DNA of 64,000 nucleotides from CAHJXG01 sp964235485 (lineage in GTDB: Bacteria; Pseudomonadota; Alphaproteobacteria; Acetobacterales; Acetobacteraceae): contig CAXSAZ010000020.1 in the NCBI GenBank assembly GCA_964235485.1, positions 1 through 64,000 of the forward strand, written 5' to 3'. This document shows, piece by piece, positions 16,688-25,310 of this stretch (the stretch's first letter is position 1; each line of letters opens with the position of its first letter). The notes under the pieces are model-generated. The model worked only from the letters and a program-made list of their open reading frames with translations. It made no database searches and had not been told where the DNA came from. The translations under genes and the position numbers were made by a program.

Positions 16688-17772
16688 GCGCGGAGGCGGG
16701 CGGCGCCGTCCTGCAGTTGGAGGGCGTCAGCAAGCGGTATCGCACGCTTGTCGCGGTTGACGGCGTCAGCCTGCGCCTGGAGCGGGGCGAGTTCCTGACC
16801 TTTCTCGGCCCGTCCGGGTCCGGCAAGACGACGACGCTGATGATGGTGGCCGGGCTGCAGCGTCCTGATCGGGGAAGCATCGTGCTGGACGGCCGGAACG
16901 TGGACCGCCTCCCGGCCCACCGGCGGGACATCGGCATGGTGTTCCAGCATTATGCCCTGTTCCCGCACATGACCGTCCGCCGCAACGTCGCGTTCCCGCT
17001 GGAGATGCGGCGCGTCGGCCGCGAGGAGGCGGGCCGCCGGGTCGGTGCGGCGCTGGCCATGGTCGGCTTGCCCGGCCATGGGGATCGGTTGCCGCGGGAG
17101 CTGTCCGGCGGCCAGCAGCAGCGCGTGGCTTTGGCGCGGGCCATGGTATGCCGTCCGGCGCTGCTGCTGATGGACGAGCCGCTCGGGGCGCTGGACAAGG
17201 CGATGCGCGAGCAGCTCCAGTTGGAGATCAAGCGCCTGCACCGCGAACAGCGCACGTCCGTGCTGTATGTCACCCACGACCAGTCCGAGGCGCTGACGAT
17301 GAGCGACCGGATCGCCGTCTTCAACGAAGGCAGGATCGAGCAGGTCGGCTCGCCGTCCGCGTTGTACGAGCAGCCCGCCACGCGCTTCGTCGCGGGTTTC
17401 GTGGGCGAGACCAACTTCGTCGGGGGAACGGTGGTGGGACGTGACGGCGACCATTGCCTGGTGTCGATCAACGGGGTTGTCATGCCGGTCTCCTCGCGCC
17501 TGCCCGCCGCGACGGGGGACGAGATGACCGTCGCGGTCCGGCCGGAGCGCGTGCGGATCGAGGCTGGCGGAGGCGGCCTGCCGGGGGAACTCGTTGACCT
17601 CATCTATCTCGGAAGTGCCCGGCGGTTCATCGCTCGCCTGCCGGGCGGGCAGGAATGGACGGTGCTCATGCAGGCGGATGCGGCGGAGGCCAGCGGCCTG
17701 CTTCCGGGCTGCTCGGTTCGTTTGTCATGGCAGCCTCGCCATGCGTCGGCCTTCACCTCCGCCCGTCCGTGA
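16684..17772 (+). CDS. ABC transporter ATP-binding protein (PotA-like)
   Basis: A 362-residue ATPase with an N-terminal nucleotide-binding domain (Walker A GPSGSGKT near residue 41, Q-loop FQHYALFPHMT, signature LSGGQQQR, Walker B LLLMDEPLGALD) and a C-terminal TOBE-type beta domain (AVRPERVRI) as in PotA. The start is inferred as TTG 16684 because it overlaps the upstream TGA (TTGA), repeating the coupling seen through this operon. It energises the putative polyamine- or amine-type importer and ends 84 bp before the creatininase-like gene. Confidence 0.9.
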   Translation: MSAEAGGAVLQLEGVSKRYRTLVAVDGVSLRLERGEFLTFLGPSGSGKTTTLMMVAGLQRPDRGSIVLDGRNVDRLPAHRRDIGMVFQHYALFPHMTVRRNVAFPLEMRRVGREEAGRRVGAALAMVGLPGHGDRLPRELSGGQQQRVALARAMVCRPALLLMDEPLGALDKAMREQLQLEIKRLHREQRTSVLYVTHDQSEALTMSDRIAVFNEGRIEQVGSPSALYEQPATRFVAGFVGETNFVGGTVVGRDGDHCLVSINGVVMPVSSRLPAATGDEMTVAVRPERVRIEAGGGGLPGELVDLIYLGSARRFIARLPGGQEWTVLMQADAAEASGLLPGCSVRLSWQPRHASAFTSARP

Positions 17773-17856
17773 GGAACCGGCTGGAACCAGGCTCGGCCGC
17801 CGGGGCTTGCAAGGTGTAGGGTGACGAGGGCTGCAAGGTGGGCGTAGTCTTGCCCC

Positions 17857-18681
17857 ATGCTTCCCACCCGATACTGGCAAGACCTCCCCTGGACCGCCTT
17901 CCCGACCTTGCCGCGGGACACGGTTGCCGTCCTGCCGGTGGCCGCCATCGAGCAGCACGGGCCGCATTTGCCGGTCTCGGTGGACCGCACGATCAACGAG
18001 GGCGTGCTGGCCCGGACGCTCGCGCTGCTGCCCGACGCGCTGCCGGTGCTCGTGCTGCCGACCCAGGCGGTCGGGCTGTCCGTGGAGCACGTCCGCTTTC
18101 CCGGCACGCTGACCACCAGCGCCGAAACGCTGATCGCGCTGTGGACGGAGATCGGGGAGAGCGTGGCGCGCGCAGGCGTCCGCAAGCTCGTGCTGCTCAA
18201 CAGCCACGGCGGGCAGCCGCAGGTGGCGGACATCGTGTGCCGCCGCCTGCGAACCTCGTCCAGCATGTTCGCGGTGGCCTGCTTGTGGAGCCGCCTCGGC
18301 AAGCCGGACGGGATGGTGAACCCCGTGGAAGCGCGCCACGGCATCCATGGCGGCTTCGTCGAAACCTCCCTCATGCTGCGCCTGGCGCCGGAGCGGGTGG
18401 ATATGGCCAAGGCGGAGGACTTCCGGTCCCGCTGGATCGCGCGGGAGAACGAGTTCTCCGTGCTGGTGCCGGAAGGCGCGGTGGGCTTCGGCTGGGAAAC
18501 CCAGGACCTGCACCCGGCCGGCGCCCTGGGCGACGCCAGCGCCGCCACGGCCGAGGCCGGCGCGAAGCTGCTGGACCACGCCGCCGCCCGGCTCGCGGCG
18601 CTGCTGGAGGAGGTGCACCGGCTCGACCTGGACGAATGGATGCAGGCTGGGCCGGGCGTTACGCCACCGCCGGCAGGCTGA
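17857..18681 (+). CDS. Creatininase-family protein
   Basis: A 274-residue member of the creatininase (creatinine amidohydrolase) fold, whose known members open cyclic amides or act in riboflavin/F420 or mycofactocin metabolism. Metal-site residues are visible in AAIEQHGPHLPVSVD, in the block LLNSHGGQ near residue 115, and in the Glu of HGGFVETSLML near 170. It lies 84 bp after the ABC operon on the same strand and is probably co-transcribed, which hints at a cyclic amide or guanidine-like imported substrate. Its 3' end overlaps the convergent CocE gene by 23 bp. Confidence 0.85.
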   Translation: MLPTRYWQDLPWTAFPTLPRDTVAVLPVAAIEQHGPHLPVSVDRTINEGVLARTLALLPDALPVLVLPTQAVGLSVEHVRFPGTLTTSAETLIALWTEIGESVARAGVRKLVLLNSHGGQPQVADIVCRRLRTSSSMFAVACLWSRLGKPDGMVNPVEARHGIHGGFVETSLMLRLAPERVDMAKAEDFRSRWIARENEFSVLVPEGAVGFGWETQDLHPAGALGDASAATAEAGAKLLDHAAARLAALLEEVHRLDLDEWMQAGPGVTPPPAG

Positions 18682-20290
18682 TGTTTGACGCCGCCGCGCC
18701 GCCGTGGGCGATGCGCAGCGTGATGACGCGCTCGTCCTCCGCCCGGGTTTCGTGCGGCCCCGCGCTGGTGCCGGGGTTGACGGGGTAGGCGGGGAAGCAC
18801 GCGCCGGCGACCGACACGCGCAGCGCGTGCCCGGCCGGCACGGTGGCGCAGGTGGCGCGCAGCTCCACGCCGACGCGGCCGGACGCGGACGCGCGGCGGT
18901 GCCCCTGGGTCAGGTTCCACACCCGCCCGTCCGGGGCCACCATCGACAGCACCACGGACAGGTCAAAGGAGGGCTGGTCCGCCTCCACCCAAAGCTCCGC
19001 CCGCACCCGGCCGCACAGGAACAGCGGCGCACCGAGCGGCGCCGCGGTGAAGCAGGCGACATCGGCGCGGTCGTCCACCGCCCGGCGGTCCTGCATCCCG
19101 CCGGGCTGGCCGGCATGGCCGCCCATCGTGGGCGCCGGGCGCCAGGGGTCGTGCACAAGGGTGTCCGCGCCCGCCGGGCCGGGTTCGTCGGAGAGCGTGC
19201 CGTCCGTCGTGGTCGCGCCGGCCCGCCCGCCGCCGCCGAGATACAGCGCCATCGGCGACAGGTCCGGCCATTCGCGGAAGCCGTGCCAAATCCGGGCGCC
19301 GAGGTCGAACAGGGTGAGCGCCGGCCCGGTGTCGGCATCCCGGTCCTTCAAATGGCGGTCGAACCACGCCACCTGCGCCGCGTCCACGGGAGAGCTTGCC
19401 GCCGGCCCGAAATCCACCGCGCCCACCTGCCGGCCCCAGGGCTGGTGCGTCCACGGGCCGACCAGCAGGCGCTGCGCCGCCGGGCCGCGCGCTGCGGCGG
19501 CATGGCAGTCCAGGGTGCCCATCAGCATCTGGTCGAACCACCCGCCCACATGCAGCATCGGCACGTCCAGCGCGTGGCCGGCCAAGCGCGACCGGGGGGC
19601 GATGGCATCCCAATACGGATCGGGCGACGGCCGGGCGAGCCAGGCCGGGTAATGCGACAGGTGGCCGTGCCGGCGCATCACCTCCGGCATTGCGCGGCCC
19701 GGCTCGTGCAGCGGCGGGCTGCGGGCGGCGGCCTGGAACGCCGCGGCGGCCACCGGGTCCCCGTCATGCACCGCGCGCAGCCAGCCCATCTGCGCGCCCC
19801 AGCCCAGGCCCGCCGCCAGCAACGGCGCCCCGCCTTCCCAGGCCCAATCCGTCCGTAGGTCCCATCCCACCATGGCCGGCGCCAGCGCACCCAGGGCCGC
19901 CCCGCCGGCCAGGGCCAGGAGCTGCGTGTTGCCCTGGTAGGAGAAGCCGTACATCCCCACACGTCCGGAGGATCCCGGCAGGTCCGCGGCCCAGGCCACC
20001 GCCGCCGCGCCGTCGGCTTCCTCGGTCTCGAACAGCGCGAAGCCGCCCTCGCTGCTGCCGGTGCCGCGCACGTCCTGGACGGCCACGATGTAGCCCTGCG
20101 CCGCGTACCAGGACGGGTGGGCATAAACGAGGGTGGACGCGATGCGCCGCCCATAGGGCTGCCGCATCAGCAGCACGGGGAACCGCCCCAGCGCGTCCGG
20201 CGCCCACACGTCGGCGTCCAGGCGCACCCCGTCCGCCGTCCGCATCGACCAAAGGCGCGGCCCGACGACCGGCAGGCGCCCGGCCGGCAT
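18659..20290 (-). CDS. CocE/NonD-family alpha/beta hydrolase (X-Pro dipeptidyl-peptidase fold)
   Basis: A 543-residue serine hydrolase of the CocE/X-prolyl dipeptidyl-peptidase family, which cleaves esters or amides. Family marks: MRTADGVRLDADVWAP at the start, VQDVRGTGSSEG near residue 85, the nucleophile elbow YGFSYQGN near 120, HVGGWFDQML, and a C-terminal jelly-roll ending in HETRAEDERVITLRI. ATG 20290 overlaps the upstream cupin stop (ATGA). It is the last gene of the minus-strand catabolic operon. There is no signal peptide, so it probably acts in the cytosol. Confidence 0.88.
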   Translation of the reverse strand: MPAGRLPVVGPRLWSMRTADGVRLDADVWAPDALGRFPVLLMRQPYGRRIASTLVYAHPSWYAAQGYIVAVQDVRGTGSSEGGFALFETEEADGAAAVAWAADLPGSSGRVGMYGFSYQGNTQLLALAGGAALGALAPAMVGWDLRTDWAWEGGAPLLAAGLGWGAQMGWLRAVHDGDPVAAAAFQAAARSPPLHEPGRAMPEVMRRHGHLSHYPAWLARPSPDPYWDAIAPRSRLAGHALDVPMLHVGGWFDQMLMGTLDCHAAAARGPAAQRLLVGPWTHQPWGRQVGAVDFGPAASSPVDAAQVAWFDRHLKDRDADTGPALTLFDLGARIWHGFREWPDLSPMALYLGGGGRAGATTTDGTLSDEPGPAGADTLVHDPWRPAPTMGGHAGQPGGMQDRRAVDDRADVACFTAAPLGAPLFLCGRVRAELWVEADQPSFDLSVVLSMVAPDGRVWNLTQGHRRASASGRVGVELRATCATVPAGHALRVSVAGACFPAYPVNPGTSAGPHETRAEDERVITLRIAHGGAAASNISLPAVA

Positions 20291-20721
20291 CAGCGCCCGC
20301 CGGCGATGACCCGGCGGTCGTCCTCCGTCAGCTCCACCGGCTGGCCCGCGCGGATCAGCTCGGCGAAGCCCTCGTTCGGCGTCATGGTCGTCAGGCAATA
20401 CAGCTTGCCCGCGCCGGTGTTCTCGACGACGTGCTCGATGCCCGGCGCCAGCACCATGGCGTCGCCGGGGCCGAGCGGCAGGGTGCGGTCCCCAGCCCGC
20501 GCGGTGCCGGTGCCGGCGAGGACGAAGAAGGTCTCGAACGCTTCCCGGTGCATGTTGGGCGGCGTGCGCCCGCCCGGCTCGAAGATTTCGACCACCATGG
20601 TGAAACTCACGCCGTCGGCCAGCGGGTCGAACAGGCAGGCAAAGTAATTGCTGTCGCCGGGCGAGATGCGGAAGCCTTGCAACGTCGCGGCGCTGCGGGC
20701 CAGGACGGGTTCGGTCATCAT
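20290..20721 (-). CDS. Small cupin-domain protein
   Basis: A 143-residue single-domain cupin. The double-stranded beta-helix motifs are recognisable: PNMHREAFETFFVLAGTGTA (motif 1 with His and Glu metal ligands) and GDAMVLAPGIEHVVENTG (motif 2 with His). ATG 20721 (the first of two consecutive ATGs) follows AAGGGAG. It overlaps the upstream amidohydrolase stop and the downstream CocE start, so it sits inside a coupled operon. Small cupins can be isomerases, decarboxylases, dioxygenases or ligand sensors; none can be singled out here. Confidence 0.82.
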   Translation of the reverse strand: MMTEPVLARSAATLQGFRISPGDSNYFACLFDPLADGVSFTMVVEIFEPGGRTPPNMHREAFETFFVLAGTGTARAGDRTLPLGPGDAMVLAPGIEHVVENTGAGKLYCLTTMTPNEGFAELIRAGQPVELTEDDRRVIAGGR

Positions 20722-22016
20722 GCGGAAGCTCCCTTTGTTGGATCGGGGATCGCCGCCACGCCGTCCAGCACGGCGGGGTCGGGCAAGCAGGCGTCCAGCA
20801 CCCGGCCGCGGCGCAGCACGACCCGGTCCGATTGCGGCCGGGCCAGCAGCTCGTGCGGGTGGCGCGCGCTGAACAGCACGAGGTCGGCCGGCCCGCCCAC
20901 GCGCACCCCGCCGGCGTCCAGCCCCATCACCCCGGCCGGCGTCGCGTGGACGGCGGCGGACCAGCTTGGCGAATGGTCCAGGTGCAGGATGCGCGTCGCT
21001 TCCCGCAACACTTCCACCATGTCGAGGTCGCCATACGGGTAGAACGAGTCGCCGCAATTGTCCGACGCGACGGACACCGGCACCCCCGCGGCGCGCAGCT
21101 CGTGCACCAGCGTCACCCCGCGCCAGCGCGGCGTGCGGGCGGGCACGCGGTCCTGCAGGTACATGTTGCACATCGGCAGCGTGACGACGGCGATGCCGGC
21201 CTCCGCCACGGCGGCGACCGTTTCCCGCGCGAACCTCTCCGGCTGCACGGAAAGCGAGCAGCAATGCCCGCATTGGATGCGGTTGCGGAAGCCCCGGCGC
21301 AGCGCCGTGCGCGCGATCTCACCCAGCGCCCGCGCCCCGGCCTCGCCGCTTTCGTCCACGTGCAGGTCGAGGTCGAGGCCGCGCGCCTCCGCCAAGGCAA
21401 AGAGCTGGTCCAGCCGATCCTGGAACCCCGGCGGCAGCGGCGCGTCGAACGCGCCGCCGAGCCAGGTCACGCCGCCCAGCACGCCGCCCGCGTCGGCCAC
21501 CAGGTCGGCCAGCGCCCGGCCTTCCGCCCCGTCGTAGCCTTCCAACGGGCACAGCGACGCGGCCTGCAGCGCGACCCGCCCGGCCCACTCGTCGCGCAGC
21601 GCGCGGAACACGCGCCAAGCGTTCCCGTCCGTCGAGTGCCGGCTGTCCAGGTGGGTGCGGATCGCCGCCGTGCCGTGGGCATGGGCGCAGGCGAGGCCAT
21701 ACTCCATGCGCAGCCGCAGGTCCGCCTCCGTCCAGCGCGGCCGGTCCCTGGCCACGGCCGCGAGCGCGCCCGCGAAGGTGCCGTCCGGGTTGGGCGTGCG
21801 CCGCCAGATGTGGCCCTTGTCGAGATGGGTGTGGACATCGACGAAGCAGGGCCAAACCTGCCCGCCCGCCAGGTCCACCCCGCCCGGCGCGGCCCCGGCA
21901 GGCGCCACGGCGGCCACGGCGCCGCCCGCGATGCGCAGGTCAACAAGCCCCCGCCCGTCCGGCAGCCGCGCCCGGCACAGCCAGTAGTCGCCGGACGCGG
22001 GGATCGCGGGCTTCAT
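20718..22016 (-). CDS. Cytosine-deaminase-like amidohydrolase
   Basis: A 432-residue amidohydrolase most like cytosine deaminase (CodA) and its relatives. Metal-binding and catalytic motifs follow the CodA order: DVHTHLDKGHIW near residue 60, HVDESGE near 220, QCGHCCSLS near 248, and SDNCGDSFYPYGDLDM near 315. CodA relatives deaminate cytosine, creatinine or isoguanine or open N-heterocycles. The gene ends in a four-base overlap with the cupin and lies 62 bp after the ATPase gene of the BMP importer. ATG 22016 is the only good start. Substrate not determined. Confidence 0.85.
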   Translation of the reverse strand: MKPAIPASGDYWLCRARLPDGRGLVDLRIAGGAVAAVAPAGAAPGGVDLAGGQVWPCFVDVHTHLDKGHIWRRTPNPDGTFAGALAAVARDRPRWTEADLRLRMEYGLACAHAHGTAAIRTHLDSRHSTDGNAWRVFRALRDEWAGRVALQAASLCPLEGYDGAEGRALADLVADAGGVLGGVTWLGGAFDAPLPPGFQDRLDQLFALAEARGLDLDLHVDESGEAGARALGEIARTALRRGFRNRIQCGHCCSLSVQPERFARETVAAVAEAGIAVVTLPMCNMYLQDRVPARTPRWRGVTLVHELRAAGVPVSVASDNCGDSFYPYGDLDMVEVLREATRILHLDHSPSWSAAVHATPAGVMGLDAGGVRVGGPADLVLFSARHPHELLARPQSDRVVLRRGRVLDACLPDPAVLDGVAAIPDPTKGASA

Positions 22017-22078
22017 CGAGTGATCCGGTAGGGGCGCATCCGGGCCTCCTTGGTTGTGCTTGCCGGACGCTGCAAGCG

Positions 22079-23629
22079 TCACGCCAGAGCCGGGCTTGGC
22101 TCGGTTTTGGCGCCCCCGGCGGCCTGGGCGTCCAGCATGTGCGCGCCGATGGCATGGGGGTCCGCGCCCGCCGCCGACGCCTCGTGTACGACCCGGCCGC
22201 GGCGCATCACCACGATGCGGTCGGCCAGTTCCAGGATTTCGTCCAGGTCCTCGCTGATCAGCAGGATCGCGCAGCCGGCGTTGCGCGCCGCCATCAGCCG
22301 GGCGCGCACCTCCGCCACCGCCTTCACGTCCAGGCCGAAGCACGGGTTGGCCACCACCAGCAGCGACACCTGGTCGTCCAGCTCGCGCGCCAGGACGCAA
22401 CGCTGCACGTTGCCGCCGGACAGCACGCCCATCGGCACTTCCGGCGAGGCCGCGCGCACGCCGTAGCCCGCAATCATCCGCGCGGCCCGGCGGCGCATCC
22501 CGCCCCCGTCCAGCCACCGCCGCCGGCCTCCGTCCTCCCGCCGGTCGAACAGCCGCAGGTTGAGGTTGTCCACCACCGACATGCCCGGCACGCAGCCGTT
22601 GCGCAGCGGCTCCTCCGGGATGACCCGGACCCCGAGCGCCTGCGATTGCCGCCGGGTCGCGGCGTAGGGGGCGCCGTCCACGCGCACGGCCCCGCCGGCG
22701 GGGCGCTGGCCGCCCAAGGCTTCCAGCAATTCCTTCTGCCCGTTGCCCGACACCCCGGCCACGCCCACGATCTCGTGCGCCCGCACGTCCAAGGCGGCGA
22801 TGTCGAGCACCGGCTGGCCCGCGTCGCCCGTGGCGCGCAGGTTGCGGACGGTTAAGCGCACCGCGGCCTCCGCCCCGCCCTGCCGCTCCGGGCGCGCGGG
22901 CGCGTGCGGCTCGCCGATCATCATGGCGGTCAGGTCGCCGCGGCTCAGCCCGGCGGTCTCGCCCCGCCCGGCCAGCCGGCCCCGGCGCAGCACCGTCACC
23001 TCGTCGGTGAAGCGCGTCACGTCGGACAGCTTGTGGGTGATCACCACCACCGTCGCCGTGCCGCCATGCGCCAGGCCTTGCATCAGCCCGAGCATCTCCT
23101 CCGCCTCGCGCGGGGTCAGCACGGAGGTCGGCTCGTCCAGCACCAGGAGGCGGCGCTGCAGGTAAAGCTGCTTCAGGATTTCGGTCTTCTGCCGCTCGCC
23201 CGCGGACAGGGTGCCGACCACCGCATCCAGCCGGACCGGGAACGGCATCCGCGCCATGAAGGCGTCCAGCGCCGCACGCTCCCGCCCCCAGTTGATGACC
23301 GCCGGCACTAGCGGGCGAGCAATCACCAGGTTCTCCGCCACCGTCATGGAGGGCACGAGGGTGAAGTGCTGGTATACCATGCCCAGGCCGAGCGCGTCGG
23401 CATCCGCCGGGCGGGCGATGGCGGCCTCCTTGCCGTCCACCAGGAAGCTGCCCTCGTCCGCGCGGTAATAGCCCATCAGGCATTTTACGAGCGTGGACTT
23501 GCCCGCCCCGTTCTCGCCGAGCAGGCCGTGCACGGTGCCGGGGCGCACCCGCATGTCGATGCCGGCCAGCGCCGTGAACGCGCCGAAGCGCTTGCCGATG
23601 CCCACGGCCTCCACGCCGGCCGCGGTCAC
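22079..23629 (-). CDS. BMP-family ABC transporter ATP-binding protein (two-domain)
   Basis: A 516-residue double ATPase as in nucleoside and simple-sugar importers (NupO/RbsA-like). Domain one has Walker A GENGAGKST near residue 38 and signature LSAGERQK. Domain two has the degenerate P-loop GVSGNGQKEL and signature LSGGNVQRCVLARE, the usual asymmetry of this family. The start is GTG 23629, overlapping the upstream isochorismatase stop (GTGA). Splitting the transporter genes around two hydrolase genes is unusual and ties those enzymes to the imported compound. Confidence 0.9.
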   Translation of the reverse strand: MTAAGVEAVGIGKRFGAFTALAGIDMRVRPGTVHGLLGENGAGKSTLVKCLMGYYRADEGSFLVDGKEAAIARPADADALGLGMVYQHFTLVPSMTVAENLVIARPLVPAVINWGRERAALDAFMARMPFPVRLDAVVGTLSAGERQKTEILKQLYLQRRLLVLDEPTSVLTPREAEEMLGLMQGLAHGGTATVVVITHKLSDVTRFTDEVTVLRRGRLAGRGETAGLSRGDLTAMMIGEPHAPARPERQGGAEAAVRLTVRNLRATGDAGQPVLDIAALDVRAHEIVGVAGVSGNGQKELLEALGGQRPAGGAVRVDGAPYAATRRQSQALGVRVIPEEPLRNGCVPGMSVVDNLNLRLFDRREDGGRRRWLDGGGMRRRAARMIAGYGVRAASPEVPMGVLSGGNVQRCVLARELDDQVSLLVVANPCFGLDVKAVAEVRARLMAARNAGCAILLISEDLDEILELADRIVVMRRGRVVHEASAAGADPHAIGAHMLDAQAAGGAKTEPSPALA

Positions 23630-24291
23630 GGCAGGGCGCCCAGGAACGCCTCCGAACTGGCCACCGCGCCGAACACCCCGCCCTGCATCGCCACCATGGC
23701 GAGGGCGGCGGCGTGGTTGGCCCGGTCGGTCGCGCCGCACCCGTCCGACAGCAGCAGGCACTCGAAGCCGCGGTCGTTCGCTTCCCGCATGGTGGTGTGC
23801 ACGCACACGTCCGTGGTGATCCCGGTCAGCACCAGGTTGCGGACGCCGCGGGTGCGCAGCACCAATTCCAGATCGGTGGCAAAGAACGCGCCCTTGCCGG
23901 GCTTGTCGATCACCACCTCGCCCGGCAGCGGCGCCAGTTCCGGGATGATCTCCCAGCCCGGCTCGCCCCGCACCAGGATGCGCCCGCACGGGCCGGGATC
24001 GCCGATGCCGGCGCCCACCTGCCGCGAGCGCCATCGCTTGTTGGCCGGCAGGTCCGACAGGTCGGGGCGGTGCCCTTCCCTGGTGTGCACAATCGTGTCG
24101 CCCCGGGCGCGCATGGCGGCCAGCACGCGGCTGATCGGCCCGATGGGCGCGCGGGTCAGGCCGATGTCGTAGCCCATGCGGTCCACGTAGCCGCCGGGCG
24201 CGCAGAAGTCGGCCTGCATGTCGATCACCAGCAGCGCCGTGCCGGACAGGTCGCCGTCGTAGGGCCAGGCGTAGGGGTGGGCAGGAATCAT
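23626..24291 (-). CDS. Isochorismatase-family cysteine hydrolase (RutB/biuret-hydrolase-like)
   Basis: A 221-residue hydrolase with the Asp-Lys-Cys triad of the isochorismatase fold: Asp in LLVIDMQADFC, Lys in VIDKPGKGAFF, and Cys in TGITTDVCVHTTMRE. Members next to nitrogen-catabolic genes are amidases such as RutB (ureidoacrylate), biuret or N-carbamoylsarcosine hydrolases. It starts 7 bp after the formamidase stop and overlaps the ATPase start. Context supports cleavage of a urea- or amide-bearing ring-opening product; the exact substrate is not readable. Confidence 0.87.
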   Translation of the reverse strand: MIPAHPYAWPYDGDLSGTALLVIDMQADFCAPGGYVDRMGYDIGLTRAPIGPISRVLAAMRARGDTIVHTREGHRPDLSDLPANKRWRSRQVGAGIGDPGPCGRILVRGEPGWEIIPELAPLPGEVVIDKPGKGAFFATDLELVLRTRGVRNLVLTGITTDVCVHTTMREANDRGFECLLLSDGCGATDRANHAAALAMVAMQGGVFGAVASSEAFLGALP

Positions 24292-24298
24292 TGCGCGA

Positions 24299-25300
24299 TC
24301 ATTCCGCCGCCTTGAGCAGCCGACGCGGCGGCGGCAGGCCGCAGCCGGTGCCGTCCGTGACCTCCACCTCCGCCTCCCATGGCAGGCGGTAGCGCCCGGC
24401 GGCGAGGTCCTGCATGTAGGTGTAGGGGCAGTCCGTGGCGCCCCCCGCCACGGCCGAGAAGCCGCGGTGGCCGAACTGGTAGATGTTGTTCTCGACACCC
24501 CAATGCGCCCGGGCTTCCCGCACCAGGTCCGGGCGGACCTCGGCGGTGATGATCTCGTCCGCCCGGCCGGATGCGCCGTGGGCGATGATCGCGCCGTCGA
24601 AGTTGCACACCATGGCCTCCCCCATGGAATCGAACGTCCCGTCGCTGCCGCACATGCACACGCTGGCCGTCACCATGAGGTTGCAGAAGGCGTTGCTCTG
24701 GTTGGTGAAGCGCCAAGCGTCGCGGATCGGCGCGGTGTAGCCGGCGGTGCGCAGCATGACCTCGGCCCCGCGGTAGGCGGCTTCGCGCGCCATCTCGGGG
24801 AACATGCCATCGTGGCAGATGATCAGCGCCAGCTTGACGCCGCGCGGCCCTTCGATGACGGGGATGCCGAGGTTTCCGGGTTCCCAGGGTTCCACGGGCA
24901 CCCAGGGGTGCATCTTGCGGTAGTACAGCTCCATCTCGCCCGTGTCGGACACGATGATCCCGCTGTTCCACGGCATCCCGCCCGGGTTGCGCTCCATGAT
25001 GGAGAAGCAGCCCCAAAGCTTGTTGTCCACGCAGGCCCGCCGCATGGCCGCGACCTCCGGCCCGTCCAGGTCGCACGTCACCTCGTCCCGCGTGTCCATC
25101 GACAGGCCGTGCAGCGCGTATTCCGGAAACACCACCAGGTCGAGCGTCCCCATGTTGCGCCGCGCCTTGGCCACCATGGCGACGATGCGCTCGGTTTGCT
25201 TTGCGATGTCGGCGCGGGTCTCGATGACCGGGAGTGCCAACTGCACCAAGCCGATCACGACGCCATTCGGCGAGCGGTTGAGGCCGCCTAATCCGTTCAT
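24299..25300 (-). CDS. amiF: Formamidase (nitrilase superfamily)
   Basis: A 333-residue nitrilase-superfamily amidase closely resembling formamidase AmiF, which hydrolyses formamide to formate and ammonia. The Glu-Lys-Cys triad is in FPEYALHG (near residue 60), LYYRKMHPW (near 132) and IICHDGMFPE (near 165). AmiF-specific stretches such as CFSIMERNPGG, EPWEPGNLGIPV and WGVENNIYQFGHRG are clear, and the length matches the 330-340 residues of the family. ATG 25300 follows GAGGAGG. It sits between the permease and isochorismatase genes, implying formamide is released during catabolism of the imported compound. The aliphatic amidase AmiE is a less likely alternative. Confidence 0.85.
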   Translation of the reverse strand: MNGLGGLNRSPNGVVIGLVQLALPVIETRADIAKQTERIVAMVAKARRNMGTLDLVVFPEYALHGLSMDTRDEVTCDLDGPEVAAMRRACVDNKLWGCFSIMERNPGGMPWNSGIIVSDTGEMELYYRKMHPWVPVEPWEPGNLGIPVIEGPRGVKLALIICHDGMFPEMAREAAYRGAEVMLRTAGYTAPIRDAWRFTNQSNAFCNLMVTASVCMCGSDGTFDSMGEAMVCNFDGAIIAHGASGRADEIITAEVRPDLVREARAHWGVENNIYQFGHRGFSAVAGGATDCPYTYMQDLAAGRYRLPWEAEVEVTDGTGCGLPPPRRLLKAAE

Positions 25301-25310
25301 GTGTTCCTCC

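Noticed and set aside
18704..21042. Long plus-strand frames opposite the CocE hydrolase, cupin and amidohydrolase genes
   Set aside because: Pro/Arg-rich shadows without motifs; the minus-strand genes are supported by catalytic residues and overlapping start/stop codons.
20718..23483. A single 2.7-kb minus-strand frame that would fuse the CodA-like amidohydrolase to a longer N-terminal part
   Set aside because: Upstream of ATG 22016 the frame is a shifted reading of the ABC ATPase gene; the amidohydrolase family N-terminus begins at 22016.
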